A DNA stretch of 64,000 nt from Phenylobacterium sp. (GTDB taxonomy: Bacteria > Pseudomonadota > Alphaproteobacteria > Caulobacterales > Caulobacteraceae): assembly GCF_016124325.1 (NCBI RefSeq), contig NZ_WGNY01000016.1:89148-153147 (forward strand), given 5' to 3'. The notes beneath the pieces are model-generated. The model saw nothing but the letters and a program-made list of their open reading frames with translations, was not told the origin of the DNA and searched no databases. Every line of letters begins with the position of its first letter. Positions within the stretch are counted from its first letter, which is position 1. This document shows, piece by piece, positions 34,754 through 42,994 of the stretch. A program made the position numbers and the translations under genes.

Positions 34754-36067
34754 CTAGGAGGCGATACGCGCCGGCTCCTGCGGCGAAGCAACTTCGTCGG
34801 CGCCGTCGTTTCCGCGGCTGACGGCCTCGATGACGAGGCGCGCGCCCCGCTCGAAGGTGAGATACGACCAGGCCCAGTCAAGCACCACCTGCAGGCGGTT
34901 GCGGAACCCGATCAGGAAATAGACGTGGGCCGCGCACCAGAAGGCCCAGGCGACGAAGCCGCTCATCTTGACCGCGCCCAGGTCGGCGACAGCGGCTTTT
35001 CGGCCGATGGTGGCGAGGTTGCCGTGATCGGAATAGCGGAACCGCGGCGGTGCGGGCCGCCCGGCGATACGCGCCGCGATCGCCTTGGCGGCGTAGACGC
35101 CGGCCTGCTTGGCCGCCGGCGCCACGCCGGGCACGGCGTTACCGGTCCCGTCGCAGATCCGTGCGCAGTCGCCGATCAGGAACACTTCGGGGTGGCCCGG
35201 CAGGGTCAGGTCGGTCCCGACGAACACCCGTCCGGCGCGATCGGTCTCGGCGCCGAGCCAGAGGCCCGCTGGCGAGGCCTGGACGCCGGCGGCCCATATG
35301 ACGTTGGCCGCGTCGATCCGCTCTTCGCCCAGGTCCACGCCGTCGCCGTCGCAGCGGGTCACCGCCTGGCCGAGGCGCACCTCGACGCCGAGGTGCTCGA
35401 GCGAGGTCTTGGCGTAGGCCGACAGGCCCTCGCAGAAGGTCGCCAGCGCCCGCGGGCCCGCCTCGACCAGCACGACGCGGGCCTTCTGGCCCCGGATCTT
35501 GCGGAAGTCGCAGGTGAGCGCGCGGCGGGCGAGCTCGGCGATGGCGCCGGCCAGCTCGACGCCGGTCGGCCCCGCGCCCACGACCACGAAGGTCAGCAGG
35601 CGGTCCCGCTGGGCCTCGGTCGCGGCCACCTCGGCGGATTCGAAGGCCAGCAGGATGCGGCGGCGTAGCGCCAGGGCGTCCTCCAGCGACTTCAGACCGG
35701 GCGCGTGCTCGGCCCACTCGTCGCGGCCGAAATAGGCATGGGTGGCGCCGGTGGCGACGATCAGCTGGTCGTAGGGCAGGGTGCGATCGCCCAGCCGCAC
35801 CCGGCGGTTGGGGAGATCGATCCCCGTCACCTCGTCGAGCACGACGGTGGCGTTGGCCTGCTTGCGCAGGATCGAGCGCACGGGCGTGGCGATCTGGGTC
35901 GGCGCGAGGCCGGCGGTGGCGACCTGATAGAGCAGCGGCTGGAACAGGTGATGGTTGCGGCGGTCGATGACCGTCACGTCGGCGTCGACGTTCTCGAGCG
36001 CGCGCGCGGCGGAGAGACCGCCGAAACCCGCGCCGATGATCACCACCTTCTGGCGCGGCGCGCTCAT
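34754..36067 (-). CDS. NAD(P)/FAD-dependent oxidoreductase (type II NADH dehydrogenase-like)
   Basis: A 437-residue NDH-2-type flavoprotein. The FAD-binding GxGxxG is VVIIGAGFGGLSAARAL (residues 8-24), and the NADH-binding Rossmann motif is FVVVGAGPTGVELAGAIAEL. The later FLIGDCARI is the second FAD contact. A C-terminal amphipathic/hydrophobic region (FVAWAFWCAAHVYFLIGFRNR) should anchor it to the inner membrane. It passes electrons from NADH to quinone without pumping protons. Its ATG overlaps the patatin stop (ATGA). Confidence 0.92.
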   Translation of the reverse strand: MSAPRQKVVIIGAGFGGLSAARALENVDADVTVIDRRNHHLFQPLLYQVATAGLAPTQIATPVRSILRKQANATVVLDEVTGIDLPNRRVRLGDRTLPYDQLIVATGATHAYFGRDEWAEHAPGLKSLEDALALRRRILLAFESAEVAATEAQRDRLLTFVVVGAGPTGVELAGAIAELARRALTCDFRKIRGQKARVVLVEAGPRALATFCEGLSAYAKTSLEHLGVEVRLGQAVTRCDGDGVDLGEERIDAANVIWAAGVQASPAGLWLGAETDRAGRVFVGTDLTLPGHPEVFLIGDCARICDGTGNAVPGVAPAAKQAGVYAAKAIAARIAGRPAPPRFRYSDHGNLATIGRKAAVADLGAVKMSGFVAWAFWCAAHVYFLIGFRNRLQVVLDWAWSYLTFERGARLVIEAVSRGNDGADEVASPQEPARIAS

Positions 36068-37128
36068 GCGGAGGTCTCCAGGCAGGCGGTATCATAGTGC
36101 AGCGTCGCCCGTTGGCCGAGGCTGTCGAATCCGCCGGCCAGCCAGGCGCCCGCCTGGGCGCGGCCGAGGTCGCGCAGTCCGGTGAGGAACTCCCAGTCGG
36201 TGTTGACGCGCGAGGCGGCCGACAGGCCGGCCATGATCTCGTCGGCCTCGATGGCGTGCAGGAGGATGCGGCGCAGCGCATCGGGCCTGGCCCGGCCCTC
36301 GTCGATGCGCCGCGAGACGGCGGCCAGCGCGCGCAGTTCCTCGCCGAGGGCGGCGTTGAAGCTGATCTCGCTCATGCGGCTGAGGATCTCGCGGGCCGAG
36401 CGCGGCAACTCGCGACGCTCCTCGGGGCTGACCCGGATCAGGATCACGTCGCGGCTCATGCACTGGGCGAAGAACGGGAACAGCGCGGGACTGCCGGCGT
36501 AGCCGCCGTCCCAATAGGCCTCGCCGTCGATCTCCACGGCCTGGGAGACCAGCGGCTGGCAGGCCGAGGCCATCACGTGATCGACGGTGATCTCGTGGGT
36601 CTCGAAGACGCGGAGACGGCCGGTCCGCACGTTCGTCGCCCCGAGGAAGACCTTGGCGGAAGCCTCTCGGCGCAGGCGTTCGAAGTCGACCTCGGCCTCC
36701 AGCATCGCGCGCAGCGGGTCGGCGTTGAGCGGGTTCAGCTCGTAGGGCGAGAACATCCGCGTCATCAGGTCGAACATCACATAGGCCGGAGACAGCTCCA
36801 GGGGGCTCGGCGCGCCGCGTTCGAAGAAGGCCTGCGGGGTCGTGGCGAGCCCGGAATGCGAGATGCGTCGCCAGAAGTTGGCGAGCGCCGCGCGCGCACC
36901 GTCCCGGCCGCCCAGCGCCAAGCCGTGGGCCAGAACGGCGGCGTTGACGGACCCGGCCCCGGTGGCGCTGACGCCCTCGAAGCCGATCCGGCGATCCTCC
37001 AGCAGGCGGTCCAGCACGCCCCAGGTGAAGGCGCCGTGGGCGCCTCCGCCCTGGAGCGCCAGGTTCACGGTCTTGACCTCGACCGCGCTTCTGCGGCGCG
37101 CCTCGAAGACCACGTCTCCGTCGGCCAT
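36064..37128 (-). CDS. Patatin-like protein lacking the catalytic serine
   Basis: A 354-residue patatin-fold protein. The oxyanion loop is GGGAHGAFTWG (27-37) and the DGG Asp motif is EAYWDGGYAGSP, both intact. The nucleophile elbow reads VSATGAGSVNAA, so Gly57 (codon GGG) stands where the aligned patatin at 28655-29842 has Ser in GTSIGAINAA. It may be inactive as a lipase or use Ser60 two residues on. Start 37128 is chosen over ATG 37152 because GGAGGA lies 7 bases upstream. It is sandwiched between the bdhA-like and NDH-2 genes in one operon. Patatins next to 3-hydroxybutyrate dehydrogenase genes are recurrent in alphaproteobacteria. Confidence 0.88.
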   Translation of the reverse strand: MADGDVVFEARRRSAVEVKTVNLALQGGGAHGAFTWGVLDRLLEDRRIGFEGVSATGAGSVNAAVLAHGLALGGRDGARAALANFWRRISHSGLATTPQAFFERGAPSPLELSPAYVMFDLMTRMFSPYELNPLNADPLRAMLEAEVDFERLRREASAKVFLGATNVRTGRLRVFETHEITVDHVMASACQPLVSQAVEIDGEAYWDGGYAGSPALFPFFAQCMSRDVILIRVSPEERRELPRSAREILSRMSEISFNAALGEELRALAAVSRRIDEGRARPDALRRILLHAIEADEIMAGLSAASRVNTDWEFLTGLRDLGRAQAGAWLAGGFDSLGQRATLHYDTACLETSA

Positions 37129-37159
37129 GGCGTTGTCCTCCGTCTCGGGCATGGCGGCG

Positions 37160-37984
37160 TCAGTGGGCGGTCCAGCCGCCGTCGACCGGCAGGGCGGCGC
37201 CGGTGATCGACGCGCCGTGCTCGCTGCAGAGAAAGGCGGTGAGCGCGCCGATCTCCTCGACCGTGGCGAACTTGCGGTTGGGCTGGGCGGTGAGCAGCAC
37301 GTCGGTAATGACCTGCTCGGCGGTCAGGTTGTGGGCCTTGGCCTGGTCGGCGATCTGCTTCTCGACCAGCGGCGTCCAGACATAGCCCGGGCAGATGGCG
37401 TTGCAGGTCACGCCCTGGCGGGCGGTCTCCAGCGCGATGGTCTTGGTCAGGCCCAGCACCCCGTGCTTGGCGGCGACGTAGGCCGACTTGAAGGGCGAGG
37501 CCACAAGGCCGTGCGCCGAGGCGATGTTGACGATCCGGCCGTAACCGCGCTCGACCATCTCGGGCAGCACGGCCTTGATGGCGTGGAAGGCCGACGAGAG
37601 GTTCACCGCCAGGATCGCGTCCCACTTGGCGGTCGGGAACTCGGCGATGGGCGCCACGTGCTGGATGCCCGCGTTGTTCACCAGGATGTCGATGGGGCCC
37701 AGCACGTCACGGGCGAAGGCCGCCATCTCCGCGATCTTCTCGGGCATGGAGAGGTCGGCGGGCGAATAGGCCACCTGCACGCCGTGCAGGCTGGCCAGGG
37801 TGTCGCGCGTGCGCTCGATCTCGGCCGGATCGCCGAAGCCGTTCAGGATGATGTCGGCGCCCTGGCCCGCCAGGCTTTCGGCGATGCCGAGGCCGATGCC
37901 GCTGGTCGAGCCCGTGACGATGGCGACGCGGCCGGCGAGCGGGCGTTGCAGGACGGCGGCGGTCTGGTCGGCGGTCAGGGTCAT
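37160..37984 (-). CDS. bdhA: 3-hydroxybutyrate dehydrogenase (SDR family)
   Basis: A 274-residue short-chain dehydrogenase that interconverts (R)-3-hydroxybutyrate and acetoacetate with NAD+, in polyhydroxybutyrate or ketone-body use. The cofactor motif is VTGSTSGIGLGIAE (residues 23-36), with NNAGIQHV, the Ser of IASAHGLVASPFKSAY and YxxxK as SAYVAAKHG. LNGFGDPAEIERTR and the C-terminal ALPVDGGWTAH are characteristic of this enzyme rather than generic SDRs. It leads an operon with the patatin-like and NDH-2-like genes. Confidence 0.9.
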   Translation of the reverse strand: MTLTADQTAAVLQRPLAGRVAIVTGSTSGIGLGIAESLAGQGADIILNGFGDPAEIERTRDTLASLHGVQVAYSPADLSMPEKIAEMAAFARDVLGPIDILVNNAGIQHVAPIAEFPTAKWDAILAVNLSSAFHAIKAVLPEMVERGYGRIVNIASAHGLVASPFKSAYVAAKHGVLGLTKTIALETARQGVTCNAICPGYVWTPLVEKQIADQAKAHNLTAEQVITDVLLTAQPNRKFATVEEIGALTAFLCSEHGASITGAALPVDGGWTAH

Positions 37985-38110
37985 GGTCCGGGAACTTCCT
38001 TGTCTGCGGCGGACCGGGACGTCCGCGTTTACGGCTTCAAGGTGCTCGGCGGCGGATACGAACTGAAATGCCGGGAGCGCATGGTTTCAGGGGATGCGGC
38101 GCATGACGCC

Positions 38111-39022
38111 TCAGCCGTCGACCAGCCGGCGCAGCGCGCGGCCCATGCGGGCCACGGCGACCAGCTTCTGGATGAAGGGCAGGGCGATGGGCGGCCCCAT
38201 GTCGGTCTTGTTGACGTCGACCACATAGAGCCGGCCCGACGCGCGATCGCGCAGGATGTCGAGGCCGCCCCAGTCGAGGCGCATGGCGCGGGTGAACTCC
38301 GACAGCCTGTCGATCTCGGCCGGCGAGAAGACCTGTTCGGGCCGCGCCATCTCGACGGCGCAGTTGTGGTTGGCGAACCGGTCCGCGGCGGGACGGCGCT
38401 TGAGGAACACGACCACCGGCCTGCCGCCGACGAACGGGGTGCGTAGGTCCACCGCCAGGCCATCCTCGATGTTGTCGATGAGGCGCTGGTAGGTCCGGCC
38501 GGGCCGGGGGCGCACGGGAAGCTGCACGATGCGGCCGTCGTGGACGCCGTTGGCTTCGCCTTTCTCCACCGCCAGGCCGCAGCCGGTCTCGGGATCCAGG
38601 GTCAGTGGATAGCCGAAGACCTGCTCAAAGACCTCGGCGACCCGGCTCTTGGCGATATCGGCGCAGTCGAAGTTGAAGGCGCGCGAATGCCTTGGGGCCG
38701 GGGGCGCAGCCCAGGTGGAGTCCTCGAAGTAGAACGAGGCCGTCGCCTCTTCCGGCGAACGGGCGATCCTGACCCCGTTCCAGGCCGCGGCGGCCCAGAC
38801 GAGATACCAGGGTCGCGGCCGGTCGGGCGCAAACCAGACGCTGGGGCCGGGCGGCGCGAGACGGTTCAGCAGGGCCTTGGCCTGGATCGCCAGGAAGAGG
38901 CCGAACCAGGTCGCCGCCTCCGAGGCCAGCGCGCGGTCGAGCGGGATCGCCGCCCCGGTCTTCTTGACCCGGACGATCCCCCCGCGGACCGAGAAGTCGG
39001 ATGTCCATGGCGTGTCGCTCAT
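38111..39022 (-). CDS. ATP-grasp-like protein
   Basis: A 303-residue protein. The C-terminal third has an ATP-grasp-like metal site, RLDWGGLDILRDRASGRLYVVDVNKTDMGPP, with Asp and Asn positioned as Mg-ATP ligands. The central NIEDGLAVDLRTPFVGGRPVVVFLKRR fits the ATP-binding lid. The N-terminal part (WFAPDRPRPWYLVWAAAAWNGVRI) is not recognised. It may ligate a carboxylate to an amine, or bind nucleotide only. The ATG overlaps the DoxX gene stop (ATGA), giving a three-gene unit with DoxX and YHS proteins. Confidence 0.7.
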   Translation of the reverse strand: MSDTPWTSDFSVRGGIVRVKKTGAAIPLDRALASEAATWFGLFLAIQAKALLNRLAPPGPSVWFAPDRPRPWYLVWAAAAWNGVRIARSPEEATASFYFEDSTWAAPPAPRHSRAFNFDCADIAKSRVAEVFEQVFGYPLTLDPETGCGLAVEKGEANGVHDGRIVQLPVRPRPGRTYQRLIDNIEDGLAVDLRTPFVGGRPVVVFLKRRPAADRFANHNCAVEMARPEQVFSPAEIDRLSEFTRAMRLDWGGLDILRDRASGRLYVVDVNKTDMGPPIALPFIQKLVAVARMGRALRRLVDG

Positions 39023-39513
39023 GGCCGTGCGGGCGCGAAGATGGCGGCGACGCGGCCGGCGAAGTCCTCGAACTCGCGGCGGCGGAACACGGTCAGCATG
39101 GCGAGCGCGGCGGCCAGGTTGATGCACGCCGCGACGAACAGCCCGCCGCCGTCGTTGTTGGGATCGACGCCCAGCGGGGTGAACAGGTGGAAGCTGACGG
39201 CGCCGGCCATGACCAGCAGGCCCGCCAGGGCGCCGGCCGCCTGCAGGTGCCGCAGGCGCGGCGCCATGCCGACGATCAGCAGCGTGGAGGCCAAGAGCTC
39301 GATCGAGCCGATGACATATTGCGAAAACAGTCCCGTGTGCGCGAACAGCCCGGGCAGGCCCAGGGTGCTGGTCCAGCCGTCGAGCCGGCCGAAGATCACC
39401 TGGGTCTTGGGATGGTCGGTGAACTTGTAGCGGAGGCTGTCCAGGAAGACGGCCGCCATGAAGAGGGCCAGTCCCTGCGGAACCAGCCCGCGGATGCGGG
39501 AGATGAGGGTCAT
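39019..39513 (-). CDS. DoxX-like membrane protein
   Basis: A 164-residue inner-membrane protein with four hydrophobic segments. It begins RGLVPQGLALFMAAVFLDSLRYKFTDHPKTQVIFGRLDGW and then has GLFSQYVIGSIELLASTLLIVGM, a DoxX pattern. The C-terminal FRRREFEDFAGRV tail should be cytoplasmic. It overlaps the YHS gene upstream (ATGA) and the ATP-grasp-like gene downstream, each by 4 bp. DoxX proteins are linked to redox or thiosulfate/quinone roles, but no reaction is assigned. Confidence 0.85.
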   Translation of the reverse strand: MTLISRIRGLVPQGLALFMAAVFLDSLRYKFTDHPKTQVIFGRLDGWTSTLGLPGLFAHTGLFSQYVIGSIELLASTLLIVGMAPRLRHLQAAGALAGLLVMAGAVSFHLFTPLGVDPNNDGGGLFVAACINLAAALAMLTVFRRREFEDFAGRVAAIFAPARP

Positions 39514-39977
39514 TTGAGCACCTGCGGCCAGTTCTTGTCGGCCTTGGAGATGTTTGCGGGGATATCGGCGGCCCAGCGCTTCTGAACCTCGCGGTCGAAG
39601 TTCACGTAGAGCTTGCCGTCCACGATCTTCCAGGTGAGCGGGTCGCCCTTGGCGGTGTAGCCCCGCGAGACGGCCCAGGCGCAGTAGCCGCCGTACTGCG
39701 GCAGGAACGCCTTGGGGTCCGCCTTGAACCGGGCGAGGTTCGCGGCCGTGGCGAAGCGGTACTGGACGCCGTCGAGGGTGGTGGTGAAACGAGCGTCGCC
39801 CTTCACGGGGCCGCCGTCGAAATAGCTGACGGGGTCGTGGCCGCCGAGCGCGAGCTTGCTGAAAGGTGGCGTGTAGACCGCGGGCGCGGCGGCCGCCGGG
39901 CCGGAGACCGCCACAGGCCCCAGCGCGACCAGCGTCGCAACGGCGAGGGCCCGCAGGGTCTTTGTTCTCGTTGTCAA
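39510..39977 (-). CDS. Exported YHS-domain protein
   Basis: A 155-residue exported protein. TTG 39977 is chosen: GGGAGG lies 9 bases upstream, and it gives the clean signal peptide MTTRTKTLRALAVATLVALG ending near AAAAP. The in-frame ATG at 40067 adds 30 residues of random-looking sequence with no ribosome site. The YHS part spans about 40-130 with ALGGHDPVSYFDGG and GGYCAWAVSRGYTAKGDPLTW. Such exported YHS proteins are thought to bind metal. It is the first gene of the YHS-DoxX-ATP-grasp unit, divergent from rutA. Confidence 0.82.
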   Translation of the reverse strand: MTTRTKTLRALAVATLVALGPVAVSGPAAAAPAVYTPPFSKLALGGHDPVSYFDGGPVKGDARFTTTLDGVQYRFATAANLARFKADPKAFLPQYGGYCAWAVSRGYTAKGDPLTWKIVDGKLYVNFDREVQKRWAADIPANISKADKNWPQVLK

Positions 39978-40065
39978 AGTGGGCGTCCTCCCTGAGCCGC
40001 CGCCGTTGCGACGCGACCGGACTTCGGTCGGCTCATGGGGTAGCCGGGACGCCTCCGCCGCGCTC

Positions 40066-40080
40066 ATGCCGAAAAGGCAT
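40066..40080. promoter_or_regulatory. Dyad in the yhs-rutA divergent spacer
   Basis: ATGCC-GAAAA-GGCAT, perfect 5-bp arms, about 90 bp from the YHS start and 100 bp from rutA. It is a candidate operator for the rut genes, but no RutR is encoded in the window to test this against. Confidence 0.35.
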
Positions 40081-40179
40081 CATCCGCCGCATCGAAAGGG
40101 CCCGAGGCGCGGCGCGGGCTTGCGCTGGACGAACGCCCGGCGCCAACTGGCCGGCCGGACTTAGGGGGTTCTGGTTTCC

Positions 40180-41262
40180 ATGGACATCGGCGTCTTCATC
40201 CCGATCGGCAACAACGGCTGGCTCATCTCGGAGACGTCGCCGCAGTACATGCCCACCTTCGAGCTCAACAAGCAGGTGGTGCAGGCGGCCGAACGCCACG
40301 GCTTCGACTTCGCGCTCTCGATGATCAAGCTGCGTGGCTTCGGCGGGAAGACCGAATTCTGGGAGCACAACCTGGAGAGCTTCACCCTGATGGCGGGGCT
40401 GGCGGCCGTCACCGACAGGATCAAGATCTTCGCGACCGCCGCCACGCTCACCACGCCGCCGGCGATCGTGGCGCGGATGGCCTCGACGATCGATTCCATC
40501 GCCCCCGGCCGGTTCGGCATCAACCTGATCACCGGCTGGCAGAAGGCCGAATACGACCAGATGGGCCTGTGGCCGGGCGAGGGCCACTACCGCGACCGCT
40601 ACAACTATCTCGCCGAGTACGCGACGGTGCTGAAGGGCCTGATGGAGACCGGCGTCTCCGACTTCAAGGGCAAGTACTTCGAGATGCACGATTGCCGGGT
40701 GAGCCCGAAGCCGACGCCCGGGGTGAAGATCATCTGCGCCGGCTCGTCCGACGAGGGCCTGGCGTTCACCGCCCAGTACGCCGACTACTCCTTCGCGCTC
40801 GGCAAGGGGACCAACACGCCGACGGCCTTCTCGCCCGTGAACGACCGGCTGGCGGCGGCCAAGGCCAAGACCGGGCGCGACGTGGCCAGCTACATCCTCT
40901 TCATGATCATCGCCGACGAGACCGACGAGGCGGCGCTCGCCAAGTGGAAGCTCTATCGCGACGGGGCCGACCAGGACGCGCTCGCCTGGCTCACCAACCA
41001 GGCCGCGCCCAACGCCCAGGGCGGCACCTCCAACACCAACACCACCCAGCTCGCCGCCCCGGAATCGGCGGTGAACCTCAACATGGGCACCCTGGTCGGC
41101 TCGTACGCCTCGGTGGCGAAGATGCTGGACGAGGTGGCCGAGACGCCCGGCACGGCCGGCGTGCTGCTGGTCTTCGACGACTTCGTGAAGGGGGTCGAGG
41201 ACTTCGGAACGAAGGTCCAACCCAGGATGAAGAGCCGGGCCCATGTCGCACAGCCCGCCTAG
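40180..41262 (+). CDS. rutA: Pyrimidine monooxygenase RutA
   Basis: A flavin-dependent luciferase-fold monooxygenase of 360 residues that opens the uracil ring (between N3 and C4) to ureidoacrylate peracid using FMNH2 or a flavin-peroxide and O2. The N-terminus [20 protein letters not shown], then [21 protein letters not shown] and [22 protein letters not shown], are RutA-type, and the length is normal. It starts a cluster rutA-rutB-rutC-nitroreductase, and its last 20 bases overlap rutB. The reduced flavin must come from a reductase encoded elsewhere, since no rutF follows. Confidence 0.95.
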   Translation: MDIGVFIPIGNNGWLISETSPQYMPTFELNKQVVQAAERHGFDFALSMIKLRGFGGKTEFWEHNLESFTLMAGLAAVTDRIKIFATAATLTTPPAIVARMASTIDSIAPGRFGINLITGWQKAEYDQMGLWPGEGHYRDRYNYLAEYATVLKGLMETGVSDFKGKYFEMHDCRVSPKPTPGVKIICAGSSDEGLAFTAQYADYSFALGKGTNTPTAFSPVNDRLAAAKAKTGRDVASYILFMIIADETDEAALAKWKLYRDGADQDALAWLTNQAAPNAQGGTSNTNTTQLAAPESAVNLNMGTLVGSYASVAKMLDEVAETPGTAGVLLVFDDFVKGVEDFGTKVQPRMKSRAHVAQPA

Positions 41263-41971
41263 GCCCACCGTCCCGCGCGAGGGCGCGGTCACCCTGCCGG
41301 CGCGGCCGGAGAACCTGCCGATCGACCCGGCGGCCACGGCGCTGCTCGTGGTCGACATGCAGAACGCCTACGCCTCGCCGGGCGGCTATCTGGATATCGC
41401 CGGCTTCGACATCGAGGGCGCGGCGGCCGTGATCGAGAAGATCGCCGTCACGGTCGAGGCGGCGCGCGCGGCCGGCGTGACGGTGGCGTTCTTCCAGAAC
41501 GGCTGGGACGCGGGCTACGCGGAAGCCGGCGGGCCGGGCTCGCCCAACTGGTGGAAATCGAACGCGCTGAAGACCATGCGCGACCGCCCCGAGCTGGAGG
41601 GCAAGCTGCTGGCCAAGGGCGGCTGGGACTACGATCTCGTCGACAGGCTGAAGCCGCAGCCGGGCGACATCGTGATCCCCAAGCCGCGCTACTCGGCCTT
41701 CTTCAACACCGCGCTGGATTCGATGCTGCGGGCCCGCGGGATCAGGAACCTCGCCTTCTGCGGCATCGCCACCAACGTCTGTGTCGAGAGCACCCTGCGC
41801 GACGGCTATCACCTGGAATACTTCGGCGTGCTGCTGGAGGACGCCACCCACCAGGCCGGCCCCGCTTTCCTGCAGGAGGCCAGCGTCTACAACGTCGAGA
41901 AGTTCTTCGGCTGGGTCTCGACCACCGCCGACTTCTGCGGGGCCATCGGCCAGGCCCCGCCCACGTCCTGA
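41243..41971 (+). CDS. rutB: Ureidoacrylate amidohydrolase RutB
   Basis: A 242-residue isochorismatase-fold cysteine hydrolase that removes carbamate from ureidoacrylate to give aminoacrylate. The catalytic Asp is in [17 protein letters not shown], a Lys in the [11 protein letters not shown] region and the Cys in [21 protein letters not shown]. The protein is the usual RutB length. It starts inside the rutA 3' end (20-bp overlap) and is followed by rutC after 10 bp. Confidence 0.94.
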   Translation: MSHSPPRPTVPREGAVTLPARPENLPIDPAATALLVVDMQNAYASPGGYLDIAGFDIEGAAAVIEKIAVTVEAARAAGVTVAFFQNGWDAGYAEAGGPGSPNWWKSNALKTMRDRPELEGKLLAKGGWDYDLVDRLKPQPGDIVIPKPRYSAFFNTALDSMLRARGIRNLAFCGIATNVCVESTLRDGYHLEYFGVLLEDATHQAGPAFLQEASVYNVEKFFGWVSTTADFCGAIGQAPPTS

Positions 41972-41981
41972 GGAAACAAGC

Positions 41982-42371
41982 ATGCCAAAGACCGTCATCA
42001 CACCGCCGGGGACCGGCACGCCGATCGCGCCCTTCTCGCCTGGTACGCTCGCCGACGGCGTGGTCTACGTCTCGGGCACGCTGGCCTTCGACAAGGACAA
42101 CAACGTCGCCCACGTCGGCGACGCGGCCGCCCAGACGCGGCAGGTGCTGGAGACCATCAAGTCGGTGATCGAGACCGCCGGCGGCACGATGGAAGACGTC
42201 ACCATGAACCACATCTTCCTGAAGGACTGGGCCGACTACGCCGCGATCAACAAGGTCTACGCCGAGTATTTCCCGGGCGAGAAGCCGGCGCGGTTCTGCA
42301 TCCAGTGCGGCCTTGTCCGGCCCGACTTCCTGGTCGAGATCGCCACCATCGCCCATGTCGGAAAGAAGTGA
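41982..42371 (+). CDS. rutC: Aminoacrylate deaminase RutC (RidA family)
   Basis: A 129-residue YjgF/YER057c/UK114 protein. The RidA signature is in [27 protein letters not shown], with the conserved Arg and Cys. [33 protein letters not shown] is the RutC subgroup N-terminal half. It hydrolyses reactive 2-aminoacrylate/3-aminoacrylate. Start 41982 is set by GAGGAAAC upstream and by the family length. It is co-transcribed with rutB and the nitroreductase, 1 bp from the latter. Confidence 0.93.
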   Translation: MPKTVITPPGTGTPIAPFSPGTLADGVVYVSGTLAFDKDNNVAHVGDAAAQTRQVLETIKSVIETAGGTMEDVTMNHIFLKDWADYAAINKVYAEYFPGEKPARFCIQCGLVRPDFLVEIATIAHVGKK

Positions 42372-42372
42372 G

Positions 42373-42972
42373 ATGACCGTCGCCGCCAACCACCGCACCG
42401 CCGAGTTCGACATCGACCCGATGTTCCTGGAGCGCTGGTCGCCCCGGGCCTTCACCGGCGAGGCGATGCCCTACGACGTGCTGATGAGCCTGTTCGACGC
42501 GGCGCGCTGGGCGCCGTCGGCCTTCAACGGCCAGCCCTGGCGCTTCGTCTACGCCCACAAGGGGACCGCCGACTGGGACAAGCTGCTCGACGTGCTGATC
42601 CCGTTCAACCAGACGTGGGCGAAGAACGCCTCGGTGCTGATCTACGTCGTCTCCGACCGGTTCCGCCGCAAGGAGGGCGCCGAGCCCATGCCGGTGCGCA
42701 GCCATTCGTTCGACACCGGCGCCGCCTGGGCCTACCTGGCGCTGCAGGCCAGCCGCATGGGCTGGGCCGCCCATGGCATGGCGGGCTTCGACCTCGCCAA
42801 GGCCTACGAGACGCTGGGCGTGTCGGAGGCGGAGTACTGCGTGGAGGCGGCTATCGTGGTCGGCCGCCCGGCCGACGCCGCGACGCTGGACGAGCCCTAT
42901 CGCTCGCGCGAGCACCCCAGCCCGCGCAATCCGGTGGCCAGTTTCGCGTTCGAGGGGCGCTTCAAGACCTGA
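42373..42972 (+). CDS. Nitroreductase family protein in the rut cluster
   Basis: A 199-residue FMN-dependent nitroreductase-fold protein in the place normally taken by RutE (malonic semialdehyde reductase). Landmarks are the RWSPRAFTG FMN-binding Arg/Ser, LFDAARWAPSAFNGQPWRFVYA, and AAWAYLALQASRMGWAAHGMAGFDLAKA. The sequence looks like the general NfnB/YdjA-type nitroreductases rather than enterobacterial RutE, so rutE is not assigned. ATG 42373 lies 1 bp after the rutC stop. By context it may reduce malonic semialdehyde to 3-hydroxypropionate (inference). Confidence 0.88.
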   Translation: MTVAANHRTAEFDIDPMFLERWSPRAFTGEAMPYDVLMSLFDAARWAPSAFNGQPWRFVYAHKGTADWDKLLDVLIPFNQTWAKNASVLIYVVSDRFRRKEGAEPMPVRSHSFDTGAAWAYLALQASRMGWAAHGMAGFDLAKAYETLGVSEAEYCVEAAIVVGRPADAATLDEPYRSREHPSPRNPVASFAFEGRFKT

Positions 42973-42994
42973 ACACAGGCAAAGGGGGGCGGAG

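Noticed and set aside
39510..40067. ATG at 40067 as start of the YHS protein
   Set aside because: The extra 30 residues are not signal-like and no ribosome site is upstream; TTG 39977 with GGGAGG upstream gives a clean signal peptide.
42373..42972. Calling the nitroreductase rutE
   Set aside because: Position in the cluster fits, but the sequence I can see looks like general nitroreductases, so only the family is given.
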